Assembly: GCA_021730785.1 (NCBI GenBank)
Contig: JAKFWF010000057.1
Location: 1 to 64,000, forward strand
DNA length: 64,000 nt
Reading direction: 5' to 3'
From: Hyphomicrobiaceae bacterium
GTDB lineage: Bacteria > Pseudomonadota > Alphaproteobacteria > Rhizobiales > Hyphomicrobiaceae
Shown here: piece by piece, positions 54,379 through 63,742 of the stretch
Layout of the letters: the number at the start of each line of letters is the position of its first letter
Position numbering within the stretch: the stretch's first letter is position 1
Position numbers and translations under genes: made by a program
Notes under the pieces: generated by a model
The model's input: the letters and a program-made list of their open reading frames with translations, nothing else
Told to the model about the DNA's origin: nothing
Database searches by the model: none

Positions 54379-56463
54379 ATGCGGCACGCGATACGACTGG
54401 CAGTCGACATTGGCGGCACGTTCACGGACATCGTGCTCGACACGCCGAACGGTCGGCTGACGTCGAAACTGCTGACCACGCCGCGCGCGCCGGAAGAGGC
54501 CGTGATCAACGGCACCGCAGCAGTGCTCGCCCGTGCCGGCCTGACCGTTGCCACGATCGACGTGTTCGTGCACGGCACCACGCTTGCGACCAACGCCATC
54601 ATCGAACGGCGCGGCGCCAGAACCGCGCTCATCGCGACGGACGGCTTCCGCGACAGCCTGGAGATCGCCGACGAAGGCCGCTTCGACCAGTACGACGTGT
54701 TCATCGAGCGGCCGAAGGTGCTCATTCCCCGCCATTTGCGGTTTACGGTGCCGGAGCGCGTCGATGTGCACGGTGCGGTGTGCCTGGCGCTTGATGTGCA
54801 GGCGGTGCGGGGCGTGGCCAAGCGCATCCGGGAAGCGAAGGTCGAGGCCGTCGCGGTGGTTCTCATGCACGGCTATGCCAATCCGGCGCACGAACGGGCG
54901 ATTGCGGCCATCCTGCGCGAAGACTGCCCCGGTGTCAGCATCTCGCTCGGCTGCGAGGTGGCGCCCGAAGCCCGCGAATACGAACGCACGTCGACGGTCG
55001 CGGCCAACGCCTATGTGCAACCCTTGATGGCCGGCTACCTGACGCGGCTCGATGCGGCATTCAAGGCCAAGGGATCGAAGGTGCCGATCCATCTGATTAC
55101 ATCGGGCGGGAGCTTGGCGAGCCTCGACACCGCGATCCGCTTTCCGGTGCGGTTGGTGGAATCAGGGCCGGCAGGTGGCGCGATCCTGGTCGCCCATCTA
55201 GCCGCCGAGCGGGAGGAGACCTTGATCTTCTCCTTCGACATGGGCGGCACCACGGCCAAGATCTGTCTGATCGACAACGGCCGGCCGCTGAAATCGCGTT
55301 CGTTCGAAGTGGATCGCTCGGCGCGCTTCATGAAGGGCAGCGGCTTGCCCGTGCGTATCCCCGTGATCGAGATGGTGGAGATCGGCGCCGGCGGCGGCTC
55401 GATCGCAAGTGTCGACGCGCTGAGCCGCATCCTCGTCGGGCCGCGCAGTGCGGGGTCGGAGCCCGGTCCCGCCTGCTATGGCCGCGGTGGCCAGGACCCC
55501 ACCGTGACGGACGCCGACGTGATCCTCGGCCGCATCGATCCAGCCAATTTCGCAGGCGGCACCATCACGCTCGATGCTGGCCGGTCGGCGCACGCGTTGG
55601 CCGACCGCATCGGCCGCGCACTCAACGTCGAAGCGCTCGAAGCGGCCTTCGGCGTCGCCGAGATCGTGGACGAGACCATGGCCAACGCAGCCCGCGTCCA
55701 CGCGGTGGAGCGCGGGGTCGACATCACATCGCGGACGCTGATTGCGTTTGGCGGTGCAGCCCCGCTGCATGCGTGCCGTCTCGCCGAGAAGCTCGGCATC
55801 ACGCGCATCATCGTGCCGCCCGATGCGGGCGTCGGCTCGGCGGTCGGCTTCCTGATGGCGCCGGCCGCCTACGAGATCATCCGCTCGCGCCACATGCGGC
55901 TCGATCGGTTCGATGCGGCGATCGCGTCGAGCGTGCTCGCCGAGATGGCAAGCGAAGCGCAGGCACTGGCGAAGTCTGCGGCTGGTGGCAAACCGCTCGA
56001 AGCGACACGGCACGCGAACATGCGGTATCTCGGCCAGGGACATGAGATTGCCGTTGCCTTGCCCGACCGGCCACTGGCGAACAGCGATGCCGCCAGCCTG
56101 CGCGAGGCGTTCGAGGCCGAATACCGCCGCCTGTTCGCCCGGCACATCCCCAACGCGACGATCGAGATCATGAGCTGGAGCGTGCTCGTGACGACGGTGG
56201 CGCCGGCGCCGGCCATACTGGCGGCTGCTGCACGCAGCGGCGTCGCCAAGGCCGCCGGCAAGCGCCGCCTCTACGACAACGCGGCCAAGCGGTGGAGCGA
56301 CGCATCGGTCTATGCACGCTCGGAACTAAGGCCCGGCATGTCATTTGACGGTCCGGCCGTGGTCGTTGAAGACGGTACCTCCACCATCGTCACCGCGACA
56401 TTCCAAGCCGCCGTCGATCACGGTGGCGCCCTTGTTCTGACCGCCATGCAGGCGAAGACGTGA
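54379..56463 (+). CDS. hyuA: Hydantoinase A / 5-oxoprolinase-like subunit
   Basis: The 694-residue ATP-dependent ring-opening enzyme subunit starts RHAIRLAVDIGGTFTDIVLD, with VHGTTLATNAIIERRGARTALI, the phosphate motif FSFDMGGTTAKICLID, GAGGGSIASVDAL and GSEPGPACYGRGGQDPTVTDAD. It normally works with HyuB, but no hyuB follows. ATG 54379 is used; a TTG at 54373 is closer to AAGG. Its 3' neighbour is a convergent M81 peptidase gene. Confidence 0.9.
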   Translation: MRHAIRLAVDIGGTFTDIVLDTPNGRLTSKLLTTPRAPEEAVINGTAAVLARAGLTVATIDVFVHGTTLATNAIIERRGARTALIATDGFRDSLEIADEGRFDQYDVFIERPKVLIPRHLRFTVPERVDVHGAVCLALDVQAVRGVAKRIREAKVEAVAVVLMHGYANPAHERAIAAILREDCPGVSISLGCEVAPEAREYERTSTVAANAYVQPLMAGYLTRLDAAFKAKGSKVPIHLITSGGSLASLDTAIRFPVRLVESGPAGGAILVAHLAAEREETLIFSFDMGGTTAKICLIDNGRPLKSRSFEVDRSARFMKGSGLPVRIPVIEMVEIGAGGGSIASVDALSRILVGPRSAGSEPGPACYGRGGQDPTVTDADVILGRIDPANFAGGTITLDAGRSAHALADRIGRALNVEALEAAFGVAEIVDETMANAARVHAVERGVDITSRTLIAFGGAAPLHACRLAEKLGITRIIVPPDAGVGSAVGFLMAPAAYEIIRSRHMRLDRFDAAIASSVLAEMASEAQALAKSAAGGKPLEATRHANMRYLGQGHEIAVALPDRPLANSDAASLREAFEAEYRRLFARHIPNATIEIMSWSVLVTTVAPAPAILAAAARSGVAKAAGKRRLYDNAAKRWSDASVYARSELRPGMSFDGPAVVVEDGTSTIVTATFQAAVDHGGALVLTAMQAKT

Positions 56464-56554
56464 TCTTTTTGGCAAGTTGCGTCAGGCGGCCATTAGTGTG
56501 CCCGGTCGCGGACGTGGACCCGCCTCAGCAGACAAGATTTGGAAGCAGACTCGC

Positions 56555-58042
56555 TCAGTTATTGGCCATGGGGCGGCGGCGGACGTTCGGCCGGAGCTTC
56601 CCGTAGGGGATGATCCCGGTGTCGTCGAGGGCAGCGCCGGGCGACGCTGCCACGACGACACTGTCGGCGTGCGCCTGCCAGTCGCCACGGAAATGCACCG
56701 AGCTTTTCAGGACGATCACCTGATAGGCTTGGATATCGACGCCGAGGTGGGTGACGAGGGCACGACTGTGCGGCTGTTGGCGCACTGAGCCGATGACCAC
56801 GTCGACGCCGCCAATCCGCAGCCACGCCGCAGGCCCAAGGTTGATCGGCTGGCCGCCGACCATGGGGCCGGTGCCGACAAAGCGGCCGTCGGACAGGGCC
56901 ATCACCTGCGCCCGTGCTGCAAGCGGAACTTCGCCAGGCCCGGTTCCATCGCGGGCGAAGATAACGTCGATCGTTGCCCCTGTGCCCGCTGCATGCGCAG
57001 CCGCAGCGATGGCCGGCTCGAACAGCAGGGCGACCAGTGTGCGCTGGGCCTTGGCGGCCAACAGGGCTGCCAGCAGCCCGGTGGTGATCGAGGCGCCGCC
57101 GGCCCCGGGGTTGTCCTGCGTGTCGGCGATGATCACCGGCTTCGTCGCGCCAGCGGCCCGCGCGAAGGCGGTTCCGATCGCTTCGGCCGCGGGCTTCGCG
57201 CGGTGTTCGAGGAAGGCTGCTTCGGCCGCCATGACCGCTGCGGTCAGTCGCTCGACAGCGGCATCGACGGCAGCCTGATCGGCGCCATAGCCGATCACGG
57301 TCGCGCCCGTGTCGTAAATGTCTGCCGACGGGAAGCCCGGGCACAGCGACAAATGCACGCCGGTCTCGGTTTCGATCGCCTCCAGCAGGGCGTAAAGCCC
57401 CCGCATCGGCTCGATCAGGGAGCAGCCCGCGGCGAGCGAGATCAGATACGGGATCTGCCGGAACGCGCGCGCCGGCTTTGCACCCCAGGCCTGCACGCGC
57501 GGCAGCCAGCGCGCCACGCGCTCGCCCGTCTGCTTCCAGTCGACATGCGGATAGGTGCGGTAGGCCGACAGGAAACTCGCACAATCGACCATCTTCTGGG
57601 TGACGTTGGCATGCAGGTCGAGTGAGGCGACGACAGGCATGTCCGGCCCGACCAGGCGGCGGACGCGGGCCAGCAGTTCGCCCTCCGCGTCCTCGATCGT
57701 CTCGGTCGTCATGGCGCCGTGCAGTTCGAGGAACACGGCCTCCGGCGCCGCGTCGGCGATGTCGGCCAGCAGGTAGGCTGAGGCGCGCTCGAACACGCTG
57801 TCGGCCACCGGACCCGAGGGCTGCGCGAACGACCACGACAGCGGCAGCATCTGGTGGCCAGCCGTCTCGGCGATACCCATGAAGCCGCTGATGGCGAGAT
57901 TGAAGGGGCGCATGCGGCTCAGGATGTCCGGCCCGCGCGTGAAGCCCGGCCAGGCGCCGGTGATGCAAAAGCGATCCCAGCCCGTGACCTCGGGCACGAA
58001 CGTATTGGTCTCGTGCATGAAGCCGCCGCAGGCGATGCGCAT
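56555..58042 (-). CDS. M81-family metallopeptidase (MlrC/microcystinase C-like)
   Basis: The 495-residue protein starts MRIACGGFMHETNTFVPE, with the zinc-ligand HETNTF, followed by LELHGAMTTETIEDAEGELL, VASLDLHANVTQKMVD (second histidine site) and the C-terminal MlrC-type block. ATG 58042 removes a spurious upstream extension. M81 genes commonly accompany hydantoinase clusters, and this one converges with hyuA. Substrate unknown; in MlrC it is linear microcystin peptides. Confidence 0.88.
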   Translation of the reverse strand: MRIACGGFMHETNTFVPEVTGWDRFCITGAWPGFTRGPDILSRMRPFNLAISGFMGIAETAGHQMLPLSWSFAQPSGPVADSVFERASAYLLADIADAAPEAVFLELHGAMTTETIEDAEGELLARVRRLVGPDMPVVASLDLHANVTQKMVDCASFLSAYRTYPHVDWKQTGERVARWLPRVQAWGAKPARAFRQIPYLISLAAGCSLIEPMRGLYALLEAIETETGVHLSLCPGFPSADIYDTGATVIGYGADQAAVDAAVERLTAAVMAAEAAFLEHRAKPAAEAIGTAFARAAGATKPVIIADTQDNPGAGGASITTGLLAALLAAKAQRTLVALLFEPAIAAAAHAAGTGATIDVIFARDGTGPGEVPLAARAQVMALSDGRFVGTGPMVGGQPINLGPAAWLRIGGVDVVIGSVRQQPHSRALVTHLGVDIQAYQVIVLKSSVHFRGDWQAHADSVVVAASPGAALDDTGIIPYGKLRPNVRRRPMANN

Positions 58043-58055
58043 GGTGAGGTCCGTT

Positions 58056-58173
58056 GGGAAGCGAGAAGGGAGTAGCGAATAGCGAATAGCGAATAGTGTC
58101 AGGGCTGTCGCCGGTCTAAGGTGCCAGGGGCGTTCCCTGTGCTCAAGTCCCCTACTCCCTACTCGCTCTTTCC
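58056..58173. repeat. Palindrome with purine-rich arms and 7-base tandem repeat
   Basis: Arms GGGAAGCGAGAAGGGAGTAG (58056-58075) and CTACTCCCTACTCGCTCTTTCC (58152-58173) are near-complementary. Three direct units AGCGAAT (58074-58094) follow the left arm. It fills the gap between the M81 gene and the SDR, both of whose promoters must lie here. The arms resemble sequences at 2942-3006 and 43282-43302. Confidence 0.7.
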
Positions 58174-58186
58174 TACGGACCCCCCC

Positions 58187-58990
58187 ATGAACGATCTCAC
58201 TGGCAAAGTTGCACTGATCTCGGGCGCGGCACGCGGCATCGGCGCCGAGACGGCACGCCTGATGTGCGAAGCAGGTGCCAAGGTCATCGTCGGCGACATC
58301 CTCGATGCCCAGGGCCGTGAGACGGTCGCGGCGATTACGGGGGCCGGTGGCACGGCGACCTACGTCTCGCTCGATGTGACGAGCGAGACGTCCTGGACGG
58401 CGGCCGTCGCCGCTGCCACAACCACCTACGGACGCCTCGACATCCTGGTCAACAACGCCGGCATCTTCATGGGGCGCGACTTCGAGGAGGCGACGCTCGA
58501 CGAATGGCACAAGCTGGTCGCCGTCAACATGACGGGCGTGTTCCTCGGCAGCAAGATCGCAGCCCCAGCGCTGCGTGCCGCCAGTGCGACAAGCCCGCAC
58601 GGCAGCGCCATCATCAACCTCGCCTCGGTCGCGGGCCTCGTCGGCTCGGCCCTCGACCCGCTGTACTCGATGACCAAGGGCGGCGTTACGCTGTTCACCA
58701 AGTCGACCGCGCTTGCCTTCGCCAGGAAGGGCGACAAGATCCGCGTCAACTCGGTGCATCCGGGCGTGATCGACACCGACATGGGCGCGCAGACGTTCGT
58801 GCGCGGCATGGCGATGAACCGGTCGAACGATAGGGACACGGCGCGCGAAGCCTCACGGTTGCGCCACCCGATCGGCCGGCTGGGCACGGCCGAGGACATC
58901 GCGCTGGCGATTATTTTTCTGGCCTCCGACGACGCCAGGTTCATGACCGGCTCCGCACTCGTGGTCGACGGCGGGCTGACCGCACAGTGA
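58187..58990 (+). CDS. Short-chain dehydrogenase/reductase (FabG-like)
   Basis: The 267-residue oxidoreductase has KVALISGAARGIGAETARLM, NNAG in ILVNNAGIFMG, catalytic serine in INLASVAGLVG, YSMTKGG and the SVHPGVIDTDM exit. It ends GSALVVDGGLTAQ. Start ATG 58187 gives MNDLTGKVALISG. It resembles 3-alpha/7-alpha hydroxysteroid and other NAD-dependent SDRs. Divergent from M81; substrate unknown. Confidence 0.88.
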   Translation: MNDLTGKVALISGAARGIGAETARLMCEAGAKVIVGDILDAQGRETVAAITGAGGTATYVSLDVTSETSWTAAVAAATTTYGRLDILVNNAGIFMGRDFEEATLDEWHKLVAVNMTGVFLGSKIAAPALRAASATSPHGSAIINLASVAGLVGSALDPLYSMTKGGVTLFTKSTALAFARKGDKIRVNSVHPGVIDTDMGAQTFVRGMAMNRSNDRDTAREASRLRHPIGRLGTAEDIALAIIFLASDDARFMTGSALVVDGGLTAQ

Positions 58991-59161
58991 GGGGGAAAGG
59001 AGCGTCTTGTTCCCGCATCGGACCGTCCTGGGATGCACTCCTCACCGGTGTCGTCCTCGGGCTTGTCCCTGCGGCATTCACACAAGTGATTCGGCGTTCG
59101 AATTACTCAGGAATTGCAGCAACTTAAAAACATAGCTGTGCGGATCATAGGCTCCACCTTC

Positions 59162-59310
59162 TCGTCTTGGCCGCGGAGGCGGCCATCCACGACAACGGGT
59201 CGCAAGTTCGGTGCTTGGGCAAATGACAGCGCCGGACAGGCGTCTGGAGTCACCTCAAACACCATGGGGTTGAACCTTGTCGTGGACGGCCGCCTACGCG
59301 GCCGTGACGA
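59162..59310 (+). repeat. Palindromic dispersed repeat, family 2, copy B
   Basis: The 149-base copy has arms TCGTCTTGGCCGCGGAGGCG.. and ..CGCCTACGCGGCCGTGACGA, about 30 of 34 positions paired. Arms are nearly those of copy A (49957-50100) while the centre differs in sequence. The shared word CCATCCACGACAACGGG and its mate are the same in both. Confidence 0.8.
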
Positions 59311-59316
59311 AAACCG

Positions 59317-59354
59317 CCGAGATTTGGCCGAACTCTTGTTCGGCCAAATCTCGG
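59317..59354 (+). repeat. Perfect hairpin following family 2 copy B
   Basis: CCGAGATTTGGCCGAA and TTCGGCCAAATCTCGG form a perfect 16-base stem with a CTCTTG loop, directly after the repeat. It occupies the same place as the hairpin at 50108-50143 and shares its GAG..TTTG / CAAA..CTCG outline with different inner bases. Confidence 0.75.
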
Positions 59355-59656
59355 CTAATGCCGCCCCTGCAACCGACATGTGTGAATCCGGTAGCGCCTG
59401 AGGGCTGGCAGTCACAAATGCGAGCCGGTATTCGAATTTTATATATATCGCAATGGCTTGCAAAATCCTCCGAGCGGAACATGCACCCCTCACGCATTCG
59501 CGCAGCCGACATGCGTTACCACTTAGCCTGCGAACGGACGGGGCGCGGAGACTAGGGCATTTGTCTTCGTGCGCATGCGCGCCGGGCATCGAACGGATTG
59601 ACATCGCAACATCGATCGCCAATACCGGCCGAGGCGGCAACAAACGGTTCCTGACA

Positions 59657-61027
59657 ATGGCCTTGGGCGGAAACGAAACTGACGGGCTTCACGGTCCGGC
59701 GCTGGTTGCAGCGCTGAAAGAGAAGATCGCGCGCAAACTCTTGCTCGTCGGCATCGTCGGCCTCGGCTACGTCGGCATTCCCCTGGCACTGGTATCGGCC
59801 CGCGTGGGCTTTCCCGTGTTGGGTTTCGATATCGATGCGGAACGCGTGAAGCGCCTGAACAAGGGCGAAGCAGTCATCAAGCACATCAGGACCGATGTCC
59901 TGAACGAGGCGCTCGCCAGCAAGCGGTTCGAGGCGACCGACAACTTCGACCGGCTGGCCGAGCCGGACGCGATCCTGATCGCGGTGCCGACGCCGTTGAC
60001 CAAGCACCGCGAGCCCGACCTGCTCTATGTCGAACAGACTGCCCGGGCCATCGCCAAGCGGCTGCGGCGCGGGCAGCTGGTGGTGCTCGAATCGACCACG
60101 TGGCCCGGCACCACCAAGGAAATTCTGCGGCCGATCCTGGAAACGAGCGGCCTCGTGTGCGGGCAGGACTTCTTCCTCGCCTTCTCACCGGAACGGGAGG
60201 ACCCGGGCAACCAGCAGTTCGGCACCGCGACGATCCCGAAGGTGGTGGGTGCCGAAGATCCGCTGGCACTCGACTATGCGACCGCCCTCTATGACGCGCT
60301 GATCGTGAAAACCGTGCCGGTATCGTCATCGGCGACGGCCGAAGCCGTCAAGCTCACCGAAAACATATTCCGTTCGGTCAATATCGCCTTGGTCAACGAA
60401 TTGAAGGTGATCTACGACAAGATGGGCATCGACGTGTGGGAAGTGATCGATGCGGCAAAGACCAAGCCGTTCGGCTTCATGCCGTTCTATCCGGGGCCAG
60501 GCCTCGGCGGCCACTGCATCCCGATCGACCCGTTCTATCTGACGTGGAAGGCGCGCGAGTTCGACGTCACGACGCGGTTCATCGAACTCGCCGGGCAGAT
60601 CAATACTGCGATGCCGCAGTACGTGGTCGACCGTCTGCGCGAAGCGATGGACCGGACCTTGAAGCGCGGTCTGAATGGCGCCAGCATCCTGATCATCGGA
60701 GTTGCCTACAAGAAGAACGTCGATGACATGCGCGAGAGCCCGTCGCTGCGGTTGATCGAGTTGATCGAGCATGCCGGCGCCAGCGTCGCCTATCATGATC
60801 CCTACGTCCCCGTGATCCCGATGACGCGCGAGCATGCGTCACTTGCGGGACGCAAATCGGTGCCGATCACAGCCGCGACAATCAAGGACTTCGATGCCGT
60901 GCTGATCGCGACCGACCACGACGACGTCGATTACAAGCTGCTGGCCGCCAACGCCAAACTCGTCGTCGATACCCGCAACGCATGTGCCAGGGCCGGCCTG
61001 TCGGGGCCAAACCTGGTCAAGGCGTGA
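59657..61027 (+). CDS. wbpA: UDP-N-acetyl-D-glucosamine 6-dehydrogenase
   Basis: The 456-residue nucleotide-sugar dehydrogenase oxidises UDP-GlcNAc to UDP-GlcNAcA with two NAD. GIVGLGYVGIPLAL is the NAD motif; VAVPTPLTKHREPDL, FLAFSPEREDPGN, LTENIFRSVNIALVNEL and the catalytic cysteine 287 in GLGGHCIPIDPFYL follow. The C-terminal domain has VAYKKNVDDMRESPSL. The specificity for UDP-GlcNAc rather than glucose rests on its companions wbpB, wbpD and wbpE. It is the first gene of the cluster. Confidence 0.9.
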   Translation: MALGGNETDGLHGPALVAALKEKIARKLLLVGIVGLGYVGIPLALVSARVGFPVLGFDIDAERVKRLNKGEAVIKHIRTDVLNEALASKRFEATDNFDRLAEPDAILIAVPTPLTKHREPDLLYVEQTARAIAKRLRRGQLVVLESTTWPGTTKEILRPILETSGLVCGQDFFLAFSPEREDPGNQQFGTATIPKVVGAEDPLALDYATALYDALIVKTVPVSSSATAEAVKLTENIFRSVNIALVNELKVIYDKMGIDVWEVIDAAKTKPFGFMPFYPGPGLGGHCIPIDPFYLTWKAREFDVTTRFIELAGQINTAMPQYVVDRLREAMDRTLKRGLNGASILIIGVAYKKNVDDMRESPSLRLIELIEHAGASVAYHDPYVPVIPMTREHASLAGRKSVPITAATIKDFDAVLIATDHDDVDYKLLAANAKLVVDTRNACARAGLSGPNLVKA

Positions 61028-61064
61028 TCTGCGTTATTCATTTTAACGGACCAATTGAGGCTTC

Positions 61065-62042
61065 ATGCAACACTTCGCACTGATCGGTGCTGCCGGCTAC
61101 ATCGCGCCGCGCCATCTCAAGGCCATCAAGACTGTCGGTGGCACGCTGCTCGCCGCGCTCGACCCGTCCGACTCGGTCGGCATCATGGACAGCCACTTTC
61201 CCGACACGCGCTTCTTCACCGAGTTCGAGCGCTTCGATCGCTACATCGACCGCCAGCGCCGCGAGGGCCGCAAGATCGACTATGTGAGCGTTTGTTCGCC
61301 GAACTACCTGCACGACGCGCACGTGCGCTTCGCATTGCGCTCGGATGCCGACGCGATCTGCGAAAAGCCCCTCGTGCTCAACCCGCATAACGTCGATGCC
61401 CTGCTCGAGATCGAGCGCCAGACCAACCGGAAGATCAACACGATCCTGCAGCTGCGCCTGCACCCGGCGATCATTGCGCTGCGCGACCGGATCGCGGCCG
61501 ATACGTCGGGCCGCATCCACGATGTCGACCTGTGCTACATGACCTCCCGCGGGCGCTGGTATTACACGTCCTGGAAGGGCGATGAAGCAAAGTCGGGCGG
61601 CATCGCAACCAATATCGGCGTGCACTTCTTCGACATGCTGAGCTTCGTGTTCGGCAAGCTCAAGAGCAACGTCGTGCATCATCGTGCCATGGACTGCGCC
61701 GGCGGCTATCTCGAATATGACCGGGCGCGCGTGCGCTGGTTCCTGTCGATCAACGCGCGCGATCTGCCGGCGGCCGTCGTGGGCAAGAAGACCACGTTCC
61801 GCTCGATCACCGTCGACGAGAAGGAAATCGAGTTCTCGGAGGGCTTCACCGACCTGCACGATCTGAGCTATCGCGAGATCGTGGCGGGGCGCGGCTTCCC
61901 GCTCTCCGACGTCAGGCCTTCGATCGAGACCGTGGCACACATCCGGCGCGCGGCCGTGGAGCCTGGCAACGGCGAACGCCATCCGGCCTTGGCACCCGTC
62001 CTCGACAATCCAGCGAGATACCAAAATGGCTGGCCCGTTTGA
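61065..62042 (+). CDS. wbpB: UDP-N-acetyl-2-amino-2-deoxyglucuronate 3-dehydrogenase
   Basis: The 325-residue Gfo/Idh/MocA-family enzyme makes the 3-keto sugar from UDP-GlcNAc[19 protein letters not shown] is the NAD motif, [10 protein letters not shown] contains the catalytic lysine and [29 protein letters not shown] and [11 protein letters not shown] are WbpB/WlbA-specific. Length is normal. Its stop overlaps wbpD by 17 bases. Confidence 0.92.
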   Translation: MQHFALIGAAGYIAPRHLKAIKTVGGTLLAALDPSDSVGIMDSHFPDTRFFTEFERFDRYIDRQRREGRKIDYVSVCSPNYLHDAHVRFALRSDADAICEKPLVLNPHNVDALLEIERQTNRKINTILQLRLHPAIIALRDRIAADTSGRIHDVDLCYMTSRGRWYYTSWKGDEAKSGGIATNIGVHFFDMLSFVFGKLKSNVVHHRAMDCAGGYLEYDRARVRWFLSINARDLPAAVVGKKTTFRSITVDEKEIEFSEGFTDLHDLSYREIVAGRGFPLSDVRPSIETVAHIRRAAVEPGNGERHPALAPVLDNPARYQNGWPV

Positions 62043-62601
62043 CGGCGTGTTCATCCACGAGAGCGCCTATGTGGATGAGCCGACGCGCATTGGCCGCGGC
62101 ACCAAGATCTGGCATTTCGCGCACGTCCTGAAGGATTGCGACATCGGCGAAAACTGCTCGCTCGGCCAGAACGTGATGGTTGGCCCGGCGGTCAAAATCG
62201 GGCGCGGTTGCAAGATCCAGAACAACGTGAGCCTCTACAACGGCGTCGAGTTGATGGACGACGTCTTTTGCGGGCCGAGTTGCGTATTCACCAACGTCAA
62301 TAATCCGCGCGCGGCGGTTGAACGCAAGAACGAGTTCGCGCGCACGCTGGTGAAGACAGGTGCTTCGATTGGCGCAAATGCCACGATCGTGTGCGGCCAT
62401 ACGCTCGGCGCCTATTGCTTCATTGCAGCCGGCGCGGTGGTGACCCATGATGTGCCCGATTTCGCGATGATGGCCGGCGTGCCGGCTCGCCGCATCGGCT
62501 GGGTCAGCAGGCTCGGCCGCAAGCTCGGCCCCGATCTCGTCTGTCCCGACGATGGTAGCCGCTATCAGGAGGTTTCCCATGACCGCCTCGTCGCGCTCTA
62601 G
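62026..62601 (+). CDS. wbpD: UDP-2-acetamido-3-amino-2,3-dideoxy-glucuronate N-acetyltransferase
   Basis: The 191-residue left-handed beta-helix acetyltransferase adds the second acetyl group. Hexapeptide repeats run through [50 protein letters not shown] and [22 protein letters not shown] short C-terminal HDRLVAL remains. It overlaps wbpB and wbpE on each side, so the three are translated together. Confidence 0.92.
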   Translation: MAGPFDGVFIHESAYVDEPTRIGRGTKIWHFAHVLKDCDIGENCSLGQNVMVGPAVKIGRGCKIQNNVSLYNGVELMDDVFCGPSCVFTNVNNPRAAVERKNEFARTLVKTGASIGANATIVCGHTLGAYCFIAAGAVVTHDVPDFAMMAGVPARRIGWVSRLGRKLGPDLVCPDDGSRYQEVSHDRLVAL

Positions 62602-63742
62602 CGCGGGTCCAGCCAAAATCGACTTCATCGATCTGAAGGCCCAGCAGGCACGCATCCGCCCCGCGGTCGACCGTGCCGTCGCCCGCGTGCTCGATCACGG
62701 CCAGTACATCATGGGGCCGGAGATCGCCGAGTTCGAGGCGCAGCTGGCAGCCTTCTGTGGGGCACGCCATGCGATCAGCTGCGCCAGCGGCACGGACGCG
62801 CTGCTGATGATCATGATGGCCAAGGGCATTGGCCCGGGCGATGCCATCCTGTGCCCGGCCTTCACCTACACGGCAACGCCCGAGACCATCGCGTTGCTCG
62901 GGGCTACGCCGGTCTTTTGTGAGGTCGATGCGACGACCTTCAACGTGGCGCCGACGAAGCTCGCTGGTGGCCTCGCTGCTGCGCGCGCCGCCGGCCTGAC
63001 GCCGCGGGCACTGATTGCCGTCGATCTGTTCGGTCTGCCTGCCGACTACGACGCGATCGAGCAGTTTGCCCGCGAACACGGCCTGTTCGTAATCGGCGAC
63101 GCTGCCCAAGGCTTCGGTGGGGTCTACAAGGGCCGCAAAGTCGGCACATTCGGTTTGGCAACGGCCACCAGCTTCTTTCCCGCAAAGCCACTCGGCTGCT
63201 ACGGCGACGGTGGCGCCATCCTGACCGATGACCCTGCACTTGCAGAGATCCTGAAGTCGATCCGCCTGCACGGCAAGGGCGACGACAAGTATGATATTGT
63301 CCGCATCGGCATTAATGGTCGGCTCGATACGCTGCAAGCTGGCATCCTCATGACCAAGCTCGATATCTTTGCCGACGAGATCGAAGCGCGCCAGCGCGTG
63401 GCGCAGCGCTACACCCGCGGCCTGCACAACGCGGTGACGACGCCGCACGTGCCGGAGGGATCGCTGTCCGTGTGGGCGCAATATACAATCAAGGTCGATG
63501 CGGCGAAGCGGGATCCGCTGATCAAGGCGCTTGGGGCAGTTGGGATCCCGACCATGGTCTACTACCCGCGCGGGCTGCACGAGCAGACGGCCTACCGGCA
63601 CTACCCGGTCGCAACCTCGGGCGTGGCTGTCGCCGAGCGTCTGCCGGGGCAAGTGCTGAGTCTGCCCATGCACCCCTACCTCGAGGATGCCACCATCGAC
63701 CGCATCGTCGATGCGGTCCAGACGGCGCTACGGGCGACGTGA
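62579..63742 (+). CDS. wbpE: UDP-2-acetamido-2-deoxy-ribo-hexuluronate aminotransferase
   Basis: The 387-residue PLP enzyme of the DegT/DnrJ/EryC1 family puts an amino group on the 3-keto sugar. [50 protein letters not shown] (aspartate) and [14 protein letters not shown] (PLP lysine) are present. AGGAGG lies six bases before ATG 62579. Overlaps wbpD by 23 bases and the next gene by four. Confidence 0.93.
   Translation: MTASSRSSAGPAKIDFIDLKAQQARIRPAVDRAVARVLDHGQYIMGPEIAEFEAQLAAFCGARHAISCASGTDALLMIMMAKGIGPGDAILCPAFTYTATPETIALLGATPVFCEVDATTFNVAPTKLAGGLAAARAAGLTPRALIAVDLFGLPADYDAIEQFAREHGLFVIGDAAQGFGGVYKGRKVGTFGLATATSFFPAKPLGCYGDGGAILTDDPALAEILKSIRLHGKGDDKYDIVRIGINGRLDTLQAGILMTKLDIFADEIEARQRVAQRYTRGLHNAVTTPHVPEGSLSVWAQYTIKVDAAKRDPLIKALGAVGIPTMVYYPRGLHEQTAYRHYPVATSGVAVAERLPGQVLSLPMHPYLEDATIDRIVDAVQTALRAT

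Larger units (their letters stand above)
58991..59656 (+). other. 666-base intergenic region ahead of the polysaccharide cluster
   Basis: No gene is recognised. It contains family 2 repeat copy B, its hairpin, and an AT-rich stretch (TTTTATATATATC near 59437-59449) that is the best candidate promoter region for wbpA. An in-frame extension of wbpA to 59453 exists but lacks conserved sequence. Confidence 0.5.

Noticed and set aside
58074-58094. Three AGCGAAT units as a CRISPR array
   Set aside because: Units are seven bases without spacers and no cas genes are near; simple tandem repeat.
59453-59656. Longer N-terminus for wbpA
   Set aside because: The extra 68 codons are Arg/Ser-rich without a conserved match; ATG 59657 gives the family-sized enzyme.
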